NCBI GenBank assembly: GCA_019746485.1
Contig: JAIERW010000005.1
Coordinates: forward strand, 79,078-136,275
Reading direction: 5' to 3'
Origin: Candidatus Babeliales bacterium
GTDB taxonomy: Bacteria; Babelota; Babeliae; Babelales; RVW-14
DNA: 57,198 nt
Of the stretch, positions 33,172 to 42,638 are shown one piece after another (the stretch's first letter is position 1; every line of letters starts with the position of its first letter). A model generated the notes under the pieces. It saw only the letters and a program-made list of their open reading frames with translations, did not search any database and was not told the DNA's origin. The position numbers were made by a program, and so were the translations under genes.

Positions 33172-36100
33172 CTAAAACTCAACCTCATCCCAAAACTCCC
33201 ACGACGGGTAGGGCTCAACTTTGTCGTAGTCGCTAAACAAATCTTCTTTCAAGAAAATACCTAATTTTGGCAAGGTGACTTTTTCAAGCAGCCACAGGGC
33301 CGCGCTAAAATCTTCACGATTATTATCACGCACCACCACATCAGCCTCAGGGTCTTTTAAAACCATTTCAAGCGTTGCCAACATAATCAGCGCACGCTGA
33401 ATGCCACGCTTTTGCTTTGGACTTGCGGCATAAATTTTGCGCATTCTCCCACGCCAATGATCGCGCTGTAAATATGCACCCTCTTCATCAAAAGCAGTCT
33501 TTACCACTTCGTAAGGAAACGCGCCCAACCGCTTTGCTTGCCGTTCATAATTTTCACGGTCCATCTGCCAGTAAGCGCTGTCTTGCAAACATTCTTGCAA
33601 CTTCACCGTTGGCATCACGGTGCCGGCATCATGATCATTTTGATACTTTTGTACAAAGCGCGTCACAATAGGCACGTAACCATGCGGGCTTTTACCTTTT
33701 GCAATGTCGCAGGTAAACGCAAAAATGCCACTATTGGTACCCGTGCTCAACCAATTCATGCGATACGGCTTGCCATCAAGCGTTGCGTACTCAGAACGCA
33801 CAGGAACATTAAACAAAAACGCAGCCATGCGCACCGCTTGATCTACCGTTTTTTGTTGCCAACGCTCAAAAATCGGTTGAACCACGTGGAAGGTATTGGC
33901 GTTGTAGCACTGCACAAACAGCGGTACACCAAAAAATTCTTCTTGCGGCAGCATAAGCTCTCGCTGACTATCGGCTTTAGTAAAAATTAAATTACACAAC
34001 GATGCATACCAGGAAGCGCGCAGTGAACGCACCATGGGCGCGAGCAAGTGTTCACTTTTGCATTGCGCAGAAAATTGAAACAACAAACGCGCCATGCGAT
34101 CGCGATTTGTAGGCAAATTCAAACTCAAGGCACCCTCAACACCTTCCATGCGCTTGTCTGGCAACACATGGCCAGGGTTTTTCCACAACCGATTAACGGT
34201 GTCGTGGCGCAGATGATGCGTAAAATATTCTTCAAGCAATTGAGAAAACTTCCAAATTCTATTGAAAGAAAATTTTTGAACGTTCAGATACGACTTTGAA
34301 AGGCCATACACCTGCTCAAGGCTTGCTACTTCGTGCGCCATTTTGTTTTGCAAATGCGGATTAAGATAGCTACCCGTACTGCTCGCCGCAGCCAGCACGT
34401 GCTCATGCAACAGCGGCGTGAGCGTTTGCAAATCTATCCCTTTTAAATCACCCTCTTTGCGCTCAACAATCATTTTACACAGCACCAGCCGAATGAGTGA
34501 TTCTAGCTTAAGCGCTAAGCGAACACGCGCGGCAGTATCTTTTTTAAGCATGCAATGCAACAGCTCCCCACCACTAATAAAATCTTTATACAAACTGTGC
34601 GCCACGTCAAAATGACTATCAAGAAGCGCCATTTGCTGAATAAGATAATTGATACGAATGTTTTCACGCGAGGAGCGCGGGTACATACTCATAAAGTCGA
34701 TAAAAACCACATTTTCTACCCCACCCTCTTTAAGCTTGTTTACCAAATCATCAAGAAAATAATTGTACGGCAGCGGGAAGCGAATCCCTTCAAAAAACAT
34801 CATCTGTTCTGATTCAATATTTTTTAACCCCTCAGATTTTACCGTTGCAAGCGAAGTAAAAAAGCGGATTTCAAGCGGATTTTCGCGGTTAAAAAGATAG
34901 TGCGTGTCATTATACTTAAACGGAATCCAATTATTTTCATCAATTTTTTTAAGCAAAAATAAGTTACGAATAAACGAAAGATCGGGAAGTGATGGGTCAT
35001 AAATTCGTTTATCAAAAAAGCCATTATTTTTTATAATGTTATAAACATATGCAAACTTTTCTTCATACGTTTTTTCCAAATTTTTAACATTCTCTTTAAC
35101 AAACTCCTGCAGCCTTTTAAACTCATCAACAGAATATTCTGTTTGTGCATCAACATAAACCACGCCATCAGGCTTATAAGTAAAATGGCTCATTTGCGCC
35201 GGCAGATCGGCAATATAAATATTATCTTTAAACTGAAACACTTCTGCCAACTGCGACGATGAATTGTCAACGTGACCAAATTGGCTCACATTGTCACCAA
35301 AACGCATCCAGTTTTTAATGTTGCCCAGCATGGTACTTTTGCCCACGCCATCAACAAAACTGCAAAAAATATATGCCGTTTTTTTATCGTCAACAGTTTT
35401 GAGTGTTTTGGCAAACGACTTTACAAACGACTGAGCATTACGCGTCACTTCTTTTTCTTGCTTGGTAAAAATCTCGATTGGATACGTCAGATCGGGACCA
35501 ATAAAAAATTTGAAAAGCGGCAACCCAGAACGAATCACATGGCGCGCAGCCTCAATGGAAAAGAAGATATCTTGCGTACCAGCAACCTGCTTGTTACCCA
35601 CACGAAAGGCAGAACTGTACAATTTTTCCCAAAACCTAATCAACCATTCAAACGTTCCGTGTGGGTCTTGGCGCAACACACAATCCATAACTTTTTTTTG
35701 TGCGTTTTCAATTAAACCCAGAGCATCGCCAAACGCATGCTCCTGAAAAATGCCAGCACGGTCGTCAAAAATAGCAATATTTTCAGCATTGATGTGGGTA
35801 TAAACCGACTGCCAGTCTTCGGTTATTTTATACAAATCTTTAAATAAAAATCCGGTCATAAAACCAAAACGATTGTGCAAACGCAGCGACCAGCCCGCCT
35901 TATTTTTTAAACTAGCTTCATCGCTAATTTTTGCTTGGCGATAGTCAGTATAATAATTAGGCACGGCATTTTCTTCATAACCCAAAATAACATTACGCCC
36001 CACCAAGTTAAAGCCCTCATCACGCAAACGCGCTTCAAGCTGGTCAAAGCTGTGCGAGGTGTAGCTCAACAAAAATGGGTGGTACTCGTGCACATAGCGC

Positions 36101-36237
36101 CCCTCGGGACTAAACTCATAATTTTTAATAAAGCTCTCTAAAAATTTTTGATCAAACGAAGAGCCCGCCGGCGCTAAAAAACTACCAAACAATAAAAAAA
36201 AGCTACACACCAAAAAGCGCTGTATTGTTCTCATCAT
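33172..36237 (-). CDS. Large exported P-loop-like protein of unknown function
   Basis: The 1021-residue protein has a signal peptide (about 1-25). A FCSFVDGVGKSTML segment near residue 300 looks like the P-loop of thymidylate-kinase-type NTPases (normally GxDGxGKST, here F replaces the first G). A YIADLP strand about 45 residues later could carry the Walker-B-like acid. Other regions are helical without recognised motifs. An ATP-binding protein outside the cytoplasm is unusual; it could be non-catalytic or act after export. Its ATG overlaps the preceding stop by 4 nt (ATGA), so it is translationally coupled as the last gene of the six-gene cluster led by the AAA ATPase at 42333. Confidence 0.65.
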   Translation of the reverse strand: MMRTIQRFLVCSFFLLFGSFLAPAGSSFDQKFLESFIKNYEFSPEGRYVHEYHPFLLSYTSHSFDQLEARLRDEGFNLVGRNVILGYEENAVPNYYTDYRQAKISDEASLKNKAGWSLRLHNRFGFMTGFLFKDLYKITEDWQSVYTHINAENIAIFDDRAGIFQEHAFGDALGLIENAQKKVMDCVLRQDPHGTFEWLIRFWEKLYSSAFRVGNKQVAGTQDIFFSIEAARHVIRSGLPLFKFFIGPDLTYPIEIFTKQEKEVTRNAQSFVKSFAKTLKTVDDKKTAYIFCSFVDGVGKSTMLGNIKNWMRFGDNVSQFGHVDNSSSQLAEVFQFKDNIYIADLPAQMSHFTYKPDGVVYVDAQTEYSVDEFKRLQEFVKENVKNLEKTYEEKFAYVYNIIKNNGFFDKRIYDPSLPDLSFIRNLFLLKKIDENNWIPFKYNDTHYLFNRENPLEIRFFTSLATVKSEGLKNIESEQMMFFEGIRFPLPYNYFLDDLVNKLKEGGVENVVFIDFMSMYPRSSRENIRINYLIQQMALLDSHFDVAHSLYKDFISGGELLHCMLKKDTAARVRLALKLESLIRLVLCKMIVERKEGDLKGIDLQTLTPLLHEHVLAAASSTGSYLNPHLQNKMAHEVASLEQVYGLSKSYLNVQKFSFNRIWKFSQLLEEYFTHHLRHDTVNRLWKNPGHVLPDKRMEGVEGALSLNLPTNRDRMARLLFQFSAQCKSEHLLAPMVRSLRASWYASLCNLIFTKADSQRELMLPQEEFFGVPLFVQCYNANTFHVVQPIFERWQQKTVDQAVRMAAFLFNVPVRSEYATLDGKPYRMNWLSTGTNSGIFAFTCDIAKGKSPHGYVPIVTRFVQKYQNDHDAGTVMPTVKLQECLQDSAYWQMDRENYERQAKRLGAFPYEVVKTAFDEEGAYLQRDHWRGRMRKIYAASPKQKRGIQRALIMLATLEMVLKDPEADVVVRDNNREDFSAALWLLEKVTLPKLGIFLKEDLFSDYDKVEPYPSWEFWDEVEF

Positions 36238-37145
36238 GCTCCCAAAAAGTGCGCTTCATACGCTATACGCTTTGCTTCATCATCATCGCCATACGAATCT
36301 TCAATAAATTGCAAATCATCGCGCCCCAACTTTTTCTTGAGCAAACAAATAAGCTCTTTGCCGGTCCGCATGGCTTCTTGATAATCAACTTCGTACACAC
36401 TGGCACGCAATTTGTCGATCACAAATTCAAGCTCACGGTAATAACGCTCTACCGTTTTCAAATCTTTAAGCAAAATACCTTCATTAAAGAGTTTTACTAA
36501 ATAATCAAAACACAGCGCATAAAAATCTGCCATCACGTGCGCATCAACTTTTTTAATACTATCAGCCAACGGCCGCATGTTACGATTGGCAAACGGCGAG
36601 GTGCTGCTGTAAAATTCATAATCATCTTCAAGAAAAAACACTTCACCAGAATCGATATCCACGCGACTGCGCTTCAAAAATTGATTAATAAAAGCGCACT
36701 GGTCAACAATGTGTTCCCAGTACAAAACAAGATTAAATTTGGTTTGATCATCAACAAAGTAAAACCACGGTCGCTCAGTAAACACCTCAACAATGTCACG
36801 CAGTGCTTGCGCAATTTGTTCAGGCTTCATCATCAAAAAAAAGCGATCGCGAATAACAAAAACTTTGGGATAATACTTTTCGATATAACCTTGGCAAAAA
36901 CCAACTGGCTGCTTGGGCTTCAGCTGACCTTCTTCATCTTCTTCAAAACGAACGCCACGCTTCTCTGCTTGCATCAACGCACTAAACTCTTGGTCTTGCA
37001 GCAAGTTACCCAGCTCTTTAAAGAACTCTTGTTTTTCGATGCGCACAACCTCTGGTACCGGGGCGGCAGAATCTTGCACCACTTCAGAAGCGTGCAGCTG
37101 GCTAGACAAGATAACGAGCAACCATAACTTTTTACCGCTCAGCAT
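36234..37145 (-). CDS. Exported protein of unknown function, AAA-cluster member 5
   Basis: The ATG at 37145 starts a signal peptide (MLSGKKLWLLVILSSQLHASE); the open frame to 37208 would need a TTG. The 303-residue product is helical and acidic with no membrane segment after the signal peptide. Its start overlaps the stop of the preceding gene by 14 nt and its end overlaps the next start by 4 nt, so it is firmly in the operon. No family is recognised. Confidence 0.65.
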   Translation of the reverse strand: MLSGKKLWLLVILSSQLHASEVVQDSAAPVPEVVRIEKQEFFKELGNLLQDQEFSALMQAEKRGVRFEEDEEGQLKPKQPVGFCQGYIEKYYPKVFVIRDRFFLMMKPEQIAQALRDIVEVFTERPWFYFVDDQTKFNLVLYWEHIVDQCAFINQFLKRSRVDIDSGEVFFLEDDYEFYSSTSPFANRNMRPLADSIKKVDAHVMADFYALCFDYLVKLFNEGILLKDLKTVERYYRELEFVIDKLRASVYEVDYQEAMRTGKELICLLKKKLGRDDLQFIEDSYGDDDEAKRIAYEAHFLGA

Positions 37146-38109
37146 ACAATAACCGATTATAAACGCGTAAATTTTCCGTAATGCCAACCGAACATTGTTG
37201 CAAAACAAGGTACATGCGACGACGCTGTATACGAAAATCTTGAATTGGTTCGTTTAACAACTGCTCAATAAACTGTGCAAATATTTCAATACAGTCAACC
37301 AACGCACTATTTTGTTGATCTAACAAAATAGTCAGATCTTCTCCATGGTCAAGGCGCTCGTGCACACTCACACACACCAACGCCAACAGGTTTTCTATCT
37401 CATCAATTAATGCTGCAAAGTCGGTAGTCACATCATGACAAAAATAAGGCTTAAACGTTTCTTGATCATCAGCTTGATCTTTAAACCATGCGTTCATATC
37501 ATTCATAAAACGCGACAACGACAAACCAAGTCGCTCAATATTGGCAATAATATCGCGATCAATACCTTTAAAGAACCAGACTTCATCTTCTTGAAAAAAC
37601 TGCTTAAGATTTGCTAGTGAAAACTCTTGGGCATTATTAAACATATGCCAAATCATACCAACAACAAAAGAATAAAATGCAAAACTAGCACCGTCTTTTA
37701 CCGAATGTTTTACGCGACCAAGAAAGCTACGTCGCTCTTCCCACTCACGCAAGCGCTCTTGCTTTAATCGCTCATATTCTGATTTTTCAGCAGCAGACTG
37801 CGCAGGAATGCGCGCACTACTATCACCATCAGCAACTTTTTCTGGTGCAAAATAGCCCCACAATTCATAACCAAGGTACAAGGTGCCAGCAGCCACAACA
37901 GCACCACCAGCAAAACTTGCTACGCGGCCACGCTTTTTGGTACGCTCAATGCGCTTAGCAAAAAGCTCTTGTTTGCGCTTAATAGCACTCAGCCGTAAAC
38001 GCGGCAGTTCAATGCTATCGCTTGAAGTAGGCACAAAAGTTGAAGGCTGAGCACTACCGGCACTCACTGCCATTATCATGCTCAGCATAAAAATTCTAAC
38101 AACTGTCAT
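37132..38109 (-). CDS. Exported membrane protein of unknown function, AAA-cluster member 4
   Basis: The 325-residue protein has a signal peptide (about 1-20, ending SAGSAQ), a basic segment (about 40-62), a membrane helix rich in small residues (about 65-88, ASFAGGAVVAAGTLYLGYEL) and another hydrophobic stretch (about 145-162, SFAFYSFVVGMIWHMF). The rest is helical. It starts 3 nt after the stop of the preceding gene. No family is recognised. Confidence 0.65.
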   Translation of the reverse strand: MTVVRIFMLSMIMAVSAGSAQPSTFVPTSSDSIELPRLRLSAIKRKQELFAKRIERTKKRGRVASFAGGAVVAAGTLYLGYELWGYFAPEKVADGDSSARIPAQSAAEKSEYERLKQERLREWEERRSFLGRVKHSVKDGASFAFYSFVVGMIWHMFNNAQEFSLANLKQFFQEDEVWFFKGIDRDIIANIERLGLSLSRFMNDMNAWFKDQADDQETFKPYFCHDVTTDFAALIDEIENLLALVCVSVHERLDHGEDLTILLDQQNSALVDCIEIFAQFIEQLLNEPIQDFRIQRRRMYLVLQQCSVGITENLRVYNRLLYAER

Positions 38110-38112
38110 GTT

Positions 38113-39351
38113 TTACCACATGCCTGCCGGATACATATCATCATTCATGGCACCACGACGGTAAGCATTATCAGCGTTTTTGTCACGGCCAAAGGTTGAA
38201 TCACCCAAAGAATCGCTTCCCTTTTTCAGCGTGTAGGTTCGTGGCGTTACTTTAACCACCAAACGCTTAAACAGGTTTTCTAAGTTTGTTTTGGTAGCAG
38301 TAATAATCGCTTTATTTGAGTGCAACTGCGCATCAAGATCGTTCAATGACTTTGATGCCAACAAAAGATCTTTAAAATCAACTAAGCGCTTAATAATTTG
38401 CCGTGCATAAAAAGCTTCAAGTGAATCATCTTCATAATATTCGCAGCGTCTTGCAAGTTCGTCGGCAATGCGCTCAAACTGCTCGGCATAACCAAATACT
38501 AGCTCAACCCAAACACCTTCTGTCGTCTCATTGGCAGCTCCAGCATTTTCTGCATCGTCAGTTGCGTCAAGATCAAACTTGCGACGTGTCATATCATAAC
38601 CACGCAGACTATCTTTTAAGCCATCTTTAACCATGCGCTCAATATCATTGAAGGTACTTTTAACAAAGTCGTGCCAGCCTTCAAGCATTTCAGGAATAAA
38701 TGGTTTTTTGTCTTCGTGAAACAGCAATAAGCAGAATCCATCCCACGCATCCACAAGCCAGCCAAACATCTTGTCCCACGCACCGCCCAGTACTACTTCG
38801 CATGAACCTTCAATACGCTTGCCCAAAACATCGCCAACTGCTTTAGACGCGCGAAGAGTAAGGCCCTGAACCAAACCATCTTTAACATTGTCGATTTTTG
38901 CATCATCAAGCATTCCCCACTCTTTTTCCCCCGCAAAACCACGTGCTACCAAGGTTCCTGCAGTACTAGCCAAGAAAAGACGATCTCGCCGATCTTCCAA
39001 ACGATTAATTAAATCGCTATGACGAGCTATTTCTTTGTCCAATTTTTCCATATCAGTTGTTGGCAACGGTGCAGCTTTTTCTGCGAGCAAAGCCTGCAAC
39101 TTTAGATTTTTTTCTTGAACTTTTTTTTCAAGAATCTCATCTTGTTTAACTTTACCCAAAACAGCTCCAGTTGACTTGTCCATGTACGACCCATAACCAC
39201 CGCGCATCATCTCTGGGTAATAGTCTCGATCGCTTCGATCAGCCAGAGAAGGCGCTGGCGACGCCGGCGCCGAGCCAAGAAGCAATCCACTTTGAAACAA
39301 ACAAACAAAAACTGGAAAAATAAGATAAACAGTCGCCCAACGTCTGCTCAT
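38113..39351 (-). CDS. Exported helical protein of unknown function, AAA-cluster member 3
   Basis: The ATG at 39351 follows a gaaggg Shine-Dalgarno sequence; a GTG nine bases upstream is too close to that sequence. The 412-residue product has a signal peptide (MSRRWATVYLIFPVFVCLFQSG), a predicted coiled coil (about 70-125, KDEI..., LDKEIARHSDLINRLEDRRD), a short apolar segment and a long helical C-terminal half. Part of the sequence (GEKEWGMLDDAKIDNVKDGL, VLGGAWDKMFGWLVDAW) suggests amphipathic helices. No family is recognised. It has a candidate promoter of its own at 39418-39445. Confidence 0.65.
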   Translation of the reverse strand: MSRRWATVYLIFPVFVCLFQSGLLLGSAPASPAPSLADRSDRDYYPEMMRGGYGSYMDKSTGAVLGKVKQDEILEKKVQEKNLKLQALLAEKAAPLPTTDMEKLDKEIARHSDLINRLEDRRDRLFLASTAGTLVARGFAGEKEWGMLDDAKIDNVKDGLVQGLTLRASKAVGDVLGKRIEGSCEVVLGGAWDKMFGWLVDAWDGFCLLLFHEDKKPFIPEMLEGWHDFVKSTFNDIERMVKDGLKDSLRGYDMTRRKFDLDATDDAENAGAANETTEGVWVELVFGYAEQFERIADELARRCEYYEDDSLEAFYARQIIKRLVDFKDLLLASKSLNDLDAQLHSNKAIITATKTNLENLFKRLVVKVTPRTYTLKKGSDSLGDSTFGRDKNADNAYRRGAMNDDMYPAGMW

Positions 39352-39417
39352 GCACAACACCCTTCATTGACTAATTTTTTTATCTGCAAAATATCAAATA
39401 ATGCTTTTGTGACATGC

Positions 39418-39445
39418 ATTATAACAAGCAAGCAGATAAATGCAA
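39418..39445 (-). promoter_or_regulatory. Candidate internal promoter in the AAA cluster
   Basis: On the minus strand ttgcat, a 16-nt spacer and tataat precede the gene at 38113-39351, within the 152-nt gap that follows the 39504-40703 gene. Confidence 0.5.
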
Positions 39446-39503
39446 CAGCGTGCGATTGTGCACAAAAAAGATACAAAATGATAGTAATAATTTCTAGACA
39501 AGC

Positions 39504-40703
39504 TTAGTAACGCTCAAACTCAATATCCATCTCTCTGGCATCGTCAAGCTGCTCTTCAACCAAATCATACAAAACGTAAGGACAATCAATCTCTGGCCGC
39601 TCATAGTTAAGACGTATTAAGTATTGATCTAACTTTTCTTTGGTAAGCCTAAAAATATCAATACCACAATTTTCGGCCCGCCCAAGCTGTCTTTTAACCG
39701 CATTTATCAGTTTTTTGTCAAGCTCTGTATATTCTATAAACTTGAGCACCAAGCTGATCCCTGCATTCACATTAGGCTCTCCAGCAATATTAGACTCACA
39801 CGCTTTGTGCAAAGCATCTTCGCTTGATAAAACCTGCCGCACAGAACGGGTCGCTCGAGTAACTCTTATGCCATTATTTGGCACATTACTACAATGTTGA
39901 CCAAGCACAGCTACTGGTTCTACTGTTTTGAAGAACTCAAACAAAAGTTCTTGTTCAACATTGTTCCTTGCACACGCCTGCATTAAAGAATCAAGCGAAC
40001 AGGTTAGCGCACTACTACCAGCAAAGCCAGAAGGCAGGTCGCCAAGGCCCAGACGACCATCATGCTCATAATGCCCATACGCCTTGTGCTCATTTTTTTC
40101 TTTCTCGTGTTTATCTTTTTCTAGATCTTGAGCACTTGCAAGATCTTCAGCCGGCGGCACATCAACATCTTTTGGACTTTCAGTCGGTGGTATACTTGGC
40201 TTTTTTGGCTCTTTAGTACGAGGCGGTGAGAAATCATGGTGACTTTCTGGCGGTGATACCGGCTCACTCCAACGTGGCAACATATTCCATAACTTTTCCC
40301 ACAACTCAGCAAGCCATGCTTTTACTTTATTAAAAAAATCCAACAACGGCTGGTACCACTTATCTTCCCAAAAATAATAAATGCCCAAAGCTATACCAAG
40401 AATAATAACAATATCAAGAAGCCTAACCTTGATACGAACCGCTTCTTTTTCTTCAGGTTCTTTTTCATCAAATTGCTGAACAAGCAATCGTTGTTGCTCC
40501 AACACGTTGTTCATGGTTGCTATTAAACCAACCGTAGAGTCACCCTGCTGGCCGCACTGAGCAATTACTTTTTTAAGCAGTTCATGTAAATCTTCTTGGC
40601 ACAAAGAAGTAGCAACAACAGCACTAACAACCGGCTCAGCATTACGCATCTCTAGCGGTTGCGCAACAGGCATCAACCACAGCACAATCAATAAAAGAAA
40701 CAT
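39504..40703 (-). CDS. Membrane protein with Pro/charged linker, AAA-cluster member 2
   Basis: The ATG at 40703 starts a signal peptide (MFLLLIVLWLMPVAQPLEM), one base after the stop of the AAA ATPase gene; the frame upstream to 40844 is antisense-free but overlaps the ATPase and is not used. The 399-residue protein has a membrane helix (about 103-122, LDIVIILGIALGIYYFW), a proline-rich, lysine-rich linker (about 155-220, PPESHHDFSPPRTKEPKKPS) and a Cys-containing C-terminal domain (about 235-399). No family is recognised. Confidence 0.65.
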   Translation of the reverse strand: MFLLLIVLWLMPVAQPLEMRNAEPVVSAVVATSLCQEDLHELLKKVIAQCGQQGDSTVGLIATMNNVLEQQRLLVQQFDEKEPEEKEAVRIKVRLLDIVIILGIALGIYYFWEDKWYQPLLDFFNKVKAWLAELWEKLWNMLPRWSEPVSPPESHHDFSPPRTKEPKKPSIPPTESPKDVDVPPAEDLASAQDLEKDKHEKEKNEHKAYGHYEHDGRLGLGDLPSGFAGSSALTCSLDSLMQACARNNVEQELLFEFFKTVEPVAVLGQHCSNVPNNGIRVTRATRSVRQVLSSEDALHKACESNIAGEPNVNAGISLVLKFIEYTELDKKLINAVKRQLGRAENCGIDIFRLTKEKLDQYLIRLNYERPEIDCPYVLYDLVEEQLDDAREMDIEFERY

Positions 40704-40704
40704 T

Positions 40705-42333
40705 TTATGCCACCTGCGCGTTAATCCAAACTTCACGTTGTTTTTCCCATTCCTGCACCTGCTGCTGACTCTGCTGCGCTCTTTCGATAATAACACGCAC
40801 CATGTCGTCGATAAGTTTTCCATTGTGTCGTCGAGCAACAACAATCATTTCTTCGGCAATAAACTTTATGGTGCGCGGCGAAAAGCCGTCCATTAATTGG
40901 GCATACTCAGCCATATTGTTTCTGACTTCCGGCTGAATATCAACGACCGCATCTTTATTTTCTTGTGCAAATTTTTCAAGATACATCGCCAAAATAAGCG
41001 CTCGCTCCGGCGCGCCCGGCAGCTCAATGTTAATAGAAACACCAACACGATCAATAATGGCATCATCCAGCTTAAACGGATGATTGGTGGCAAAAATAAA
41101 CATGATATTTTTCTGCGCACCGTCTTGAACCAGCGCCAAAAACGTATTAATAAAATCTTGCGTCAATTTTGACGTTGTTGCAAGTTTGCGGTTGGCAAAA
41201 AGCGATTCAGCTTCATCAATAAAAACAATAAACCCTTCTTCATGATCGTCTGCCCATTGAATAAACTTGCGCAGCTCATCATTGGCCGTGCTCAAGTCGG
41301 TAATTTTTGCAAATTCAGAACCAGACGTAAATGCATAACCAAGTTTTAAATGATGCGCCAAAGCTCTGACAAAGGCAGTCTTGCCGGTACCGGGAGGGCC
41401 ATACAGCAAAACATTAGGAAAGTTTTCGTGAAATGATTGAGCTGAATCTACGCGTAAAATAAGATCATACAATTGCTCTTGCACCGCCGGCGTAAACAAC
41501 AGTTCGCTCAGCTCGCAATCATCCAACGGTTCGCTCCCACCAAACCACCCAGTTTCCGAAGTCTCGCTGATAACGCGCGGCTTTGAAAAATAATCAATTA
41601 AAACAGGTATACCGTATTTAATAACAAAAAAGCCCAGCGTAAACAGCGTAAGCGCCCCAACAATTTTCGCGACTAATTTAGAGTCGTGCATCATGTCTTT
41701 TATGCTTGCCCATTTTACCTTTTCAGCATCAACCGTTGCTTGAGCGCGCATTTTTTCGCTCTCTTTAAAAACACCACGTCGCTGCTTTTCACGAATTTTC
41801 TCACGAGCAACACGAACTTTTTCTGCAATAGTATCTTGATATTTTTTTTCAGCATCTTGGCGAACCTGATCATAAATCCCCTGGGCTGCTTGCTGAGTAG
41901 TTGCTTCAAAAGTATTGATCTGCCCTTGCACAACGTGCGCGGCTTGCTGAGCTGCAGTAAGCTCTTGGCCCAGCGTGTTCATAGAAGCCAACAATTGCGC
42001 TAAGCGCTCTTGGCTTTCCGTAGCAGATTCATGAGCATCAAGGGCCCTATTATTTGATGCGTGCGCTAATGAAAAACTCTGATTCAAAAGACATAATGAA
42101 TCTTGCGCTTGATCTTTGACCAAGTTAACTTCTCTACTCAAGCTTCTTAAAGAACGCACATAAACATCTTGAATGCGAGCAAGCTCTTGCAACGCTGGGC
42201 TTTGTTCCGAGCTACTAGAACTTGACGACGATGACGTACTTTCAGTACTTGCTTGCTGCGCAGAATAAATGTTGTGGATAGTAAAGATACTGATAAAAAA
42301 TATAAAAAAATGTTTTTTTTGAAATAACGACAT
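40705..42333 (-). CDS. ATAD3-like membrane AAA+ ATPase
   Basis: The ATG at 42333 starts a hydrophobic signal/anchor (about 8-24). In order follow a Ser9 run (34-42), a long coiled coil (about 50-215), a membrane helix (about 222-245, KIVGALTLFTLGFFVIKYGI) and an AAA+ domain with Walker A GPPGTGKT (312-319), Walker B FIDE (371-374), sensor N417 (ATNHP) and arginine finger R429 (IIDRV). The order of coiled coil, membrane helix and AAA domain, and segments such as PRVISETSE before the AAA domain, resemble ATAD3 of animal mitochondria, which controls inner-membrane organisation. Similarity is judged by eye. It is the first gene of a tightly packed six-gene cluster (42333 to 33172) of secreted or membrane proteins. 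Confidence 0.82.
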   Translation of the reverse strand: MSLFQKKHFFIFFISIFTIHNIYSAQQASTESTSSSSSSSSSEQSPALQELARIQDVYVRSLRSLSREVNLVKDQAQDSLCLLNQSFSLAHASNNRALDAHESATESQERLAQLLASMNTLGQELTAAQQAAHVVQGQINTFEATTQQAAQGIYDQVRQDAEKKYQDTIAEKVRVAREKIREKQRRGVFKESEKMRAQATVDAEKVKWASIKDMMHDSKLVAKIVGALTLFTLGFFVIKYGIPVLIDYFSKPRVISETSETGWFGGSEPLDDCELSELLFTPAVQEQLYDLILRVDSAQSFHENFPNVLLYGPPGTGKTAFVRALAHHLKLGYAFTSGSEFAKITDLSTANDELRKFIQWADDHEEGFIVFIDEAESLFANRKLATTSKLTQDFINTFLALVQDGAQKNIMFIFATNHPFKLDDAIIDRVGVSINIELPGAPERALILAMYLEKFAQENKDAVVDIQPEVRNNMAEYAQLMDGFSPRTIKFIAEEMIVVARRHNGKLIDDMVRVIIERAQQSQQQVQEWEKQREVWINAQVA

Positions 42334-42492
42334 TATGCTCGCCCCTTCCCAGTGCTTAGAAAAATAATTCCCACCCTGGTACAAGCGTTGCATTAAATGC
42401 CAAAGAGAAACAATATATTAAGAAAAGTTATTGGATTAAGTATTAATACAAATCAAACTTAATTACTGTTTTTATAGAGAGACGACGTAAAT

Positions 42493-42526
42493 AAAAAGCC
42501 CACCTTCTAAAAAGTGGGCTTTTTTT
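42493..42526 (-). terminator. Rho-independent terminator after the uvrA remnant
   Basis: Arms aaaaagcccac (42493-42503) and gtgggcttttt (42514-42524) pair with A/T flanks on both sides. On the minus strand it directly follows the TAA of the old uvrA end, so it was probably the original uvrA terminator. Confidence 0.85.
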
Positions 42527-42638
42527 ACTTCAGATATTTTTTAAGATACTGTCCGGTCAAGCTGCCTTTAACCTTACACACCGCTTCTGGCGTGCCGCTA
42601 GCAACCACCAGACCGCCTTCTGGCCCACTATCAATCAA
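42525..42638 (-). pseudogene. Displaced remnant of the uvrA 3' end
   Basis: The minus strand reads [15 protein letters not shown], then [16 protein letters not shown] and LKKYLK followed by TAA. This matches the last residues of the intact uvrA ([19 protein letters not shown]...LKKYLK) except for a three-codon gap and one substitution. The intact end lies about 1.0 kb away at 43639. The kinase gene lies exactly between the two copies, so it was inserted here and brought or created a new uvrA end. Confidence 0.9.

Noticed and set aside
40704..40844. Extension of the 39504-40703 gene into the AAA ATPase gene
   Set aside because: The extra residues are an out-of-frame reading of the ATPase C terminus; the ATG at 40703 gives a signal peptide.
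42525..42638. Independent small gene after the kinase
   Set aside because: It has no start of its own and is a remnant of the uvrA 3' end.
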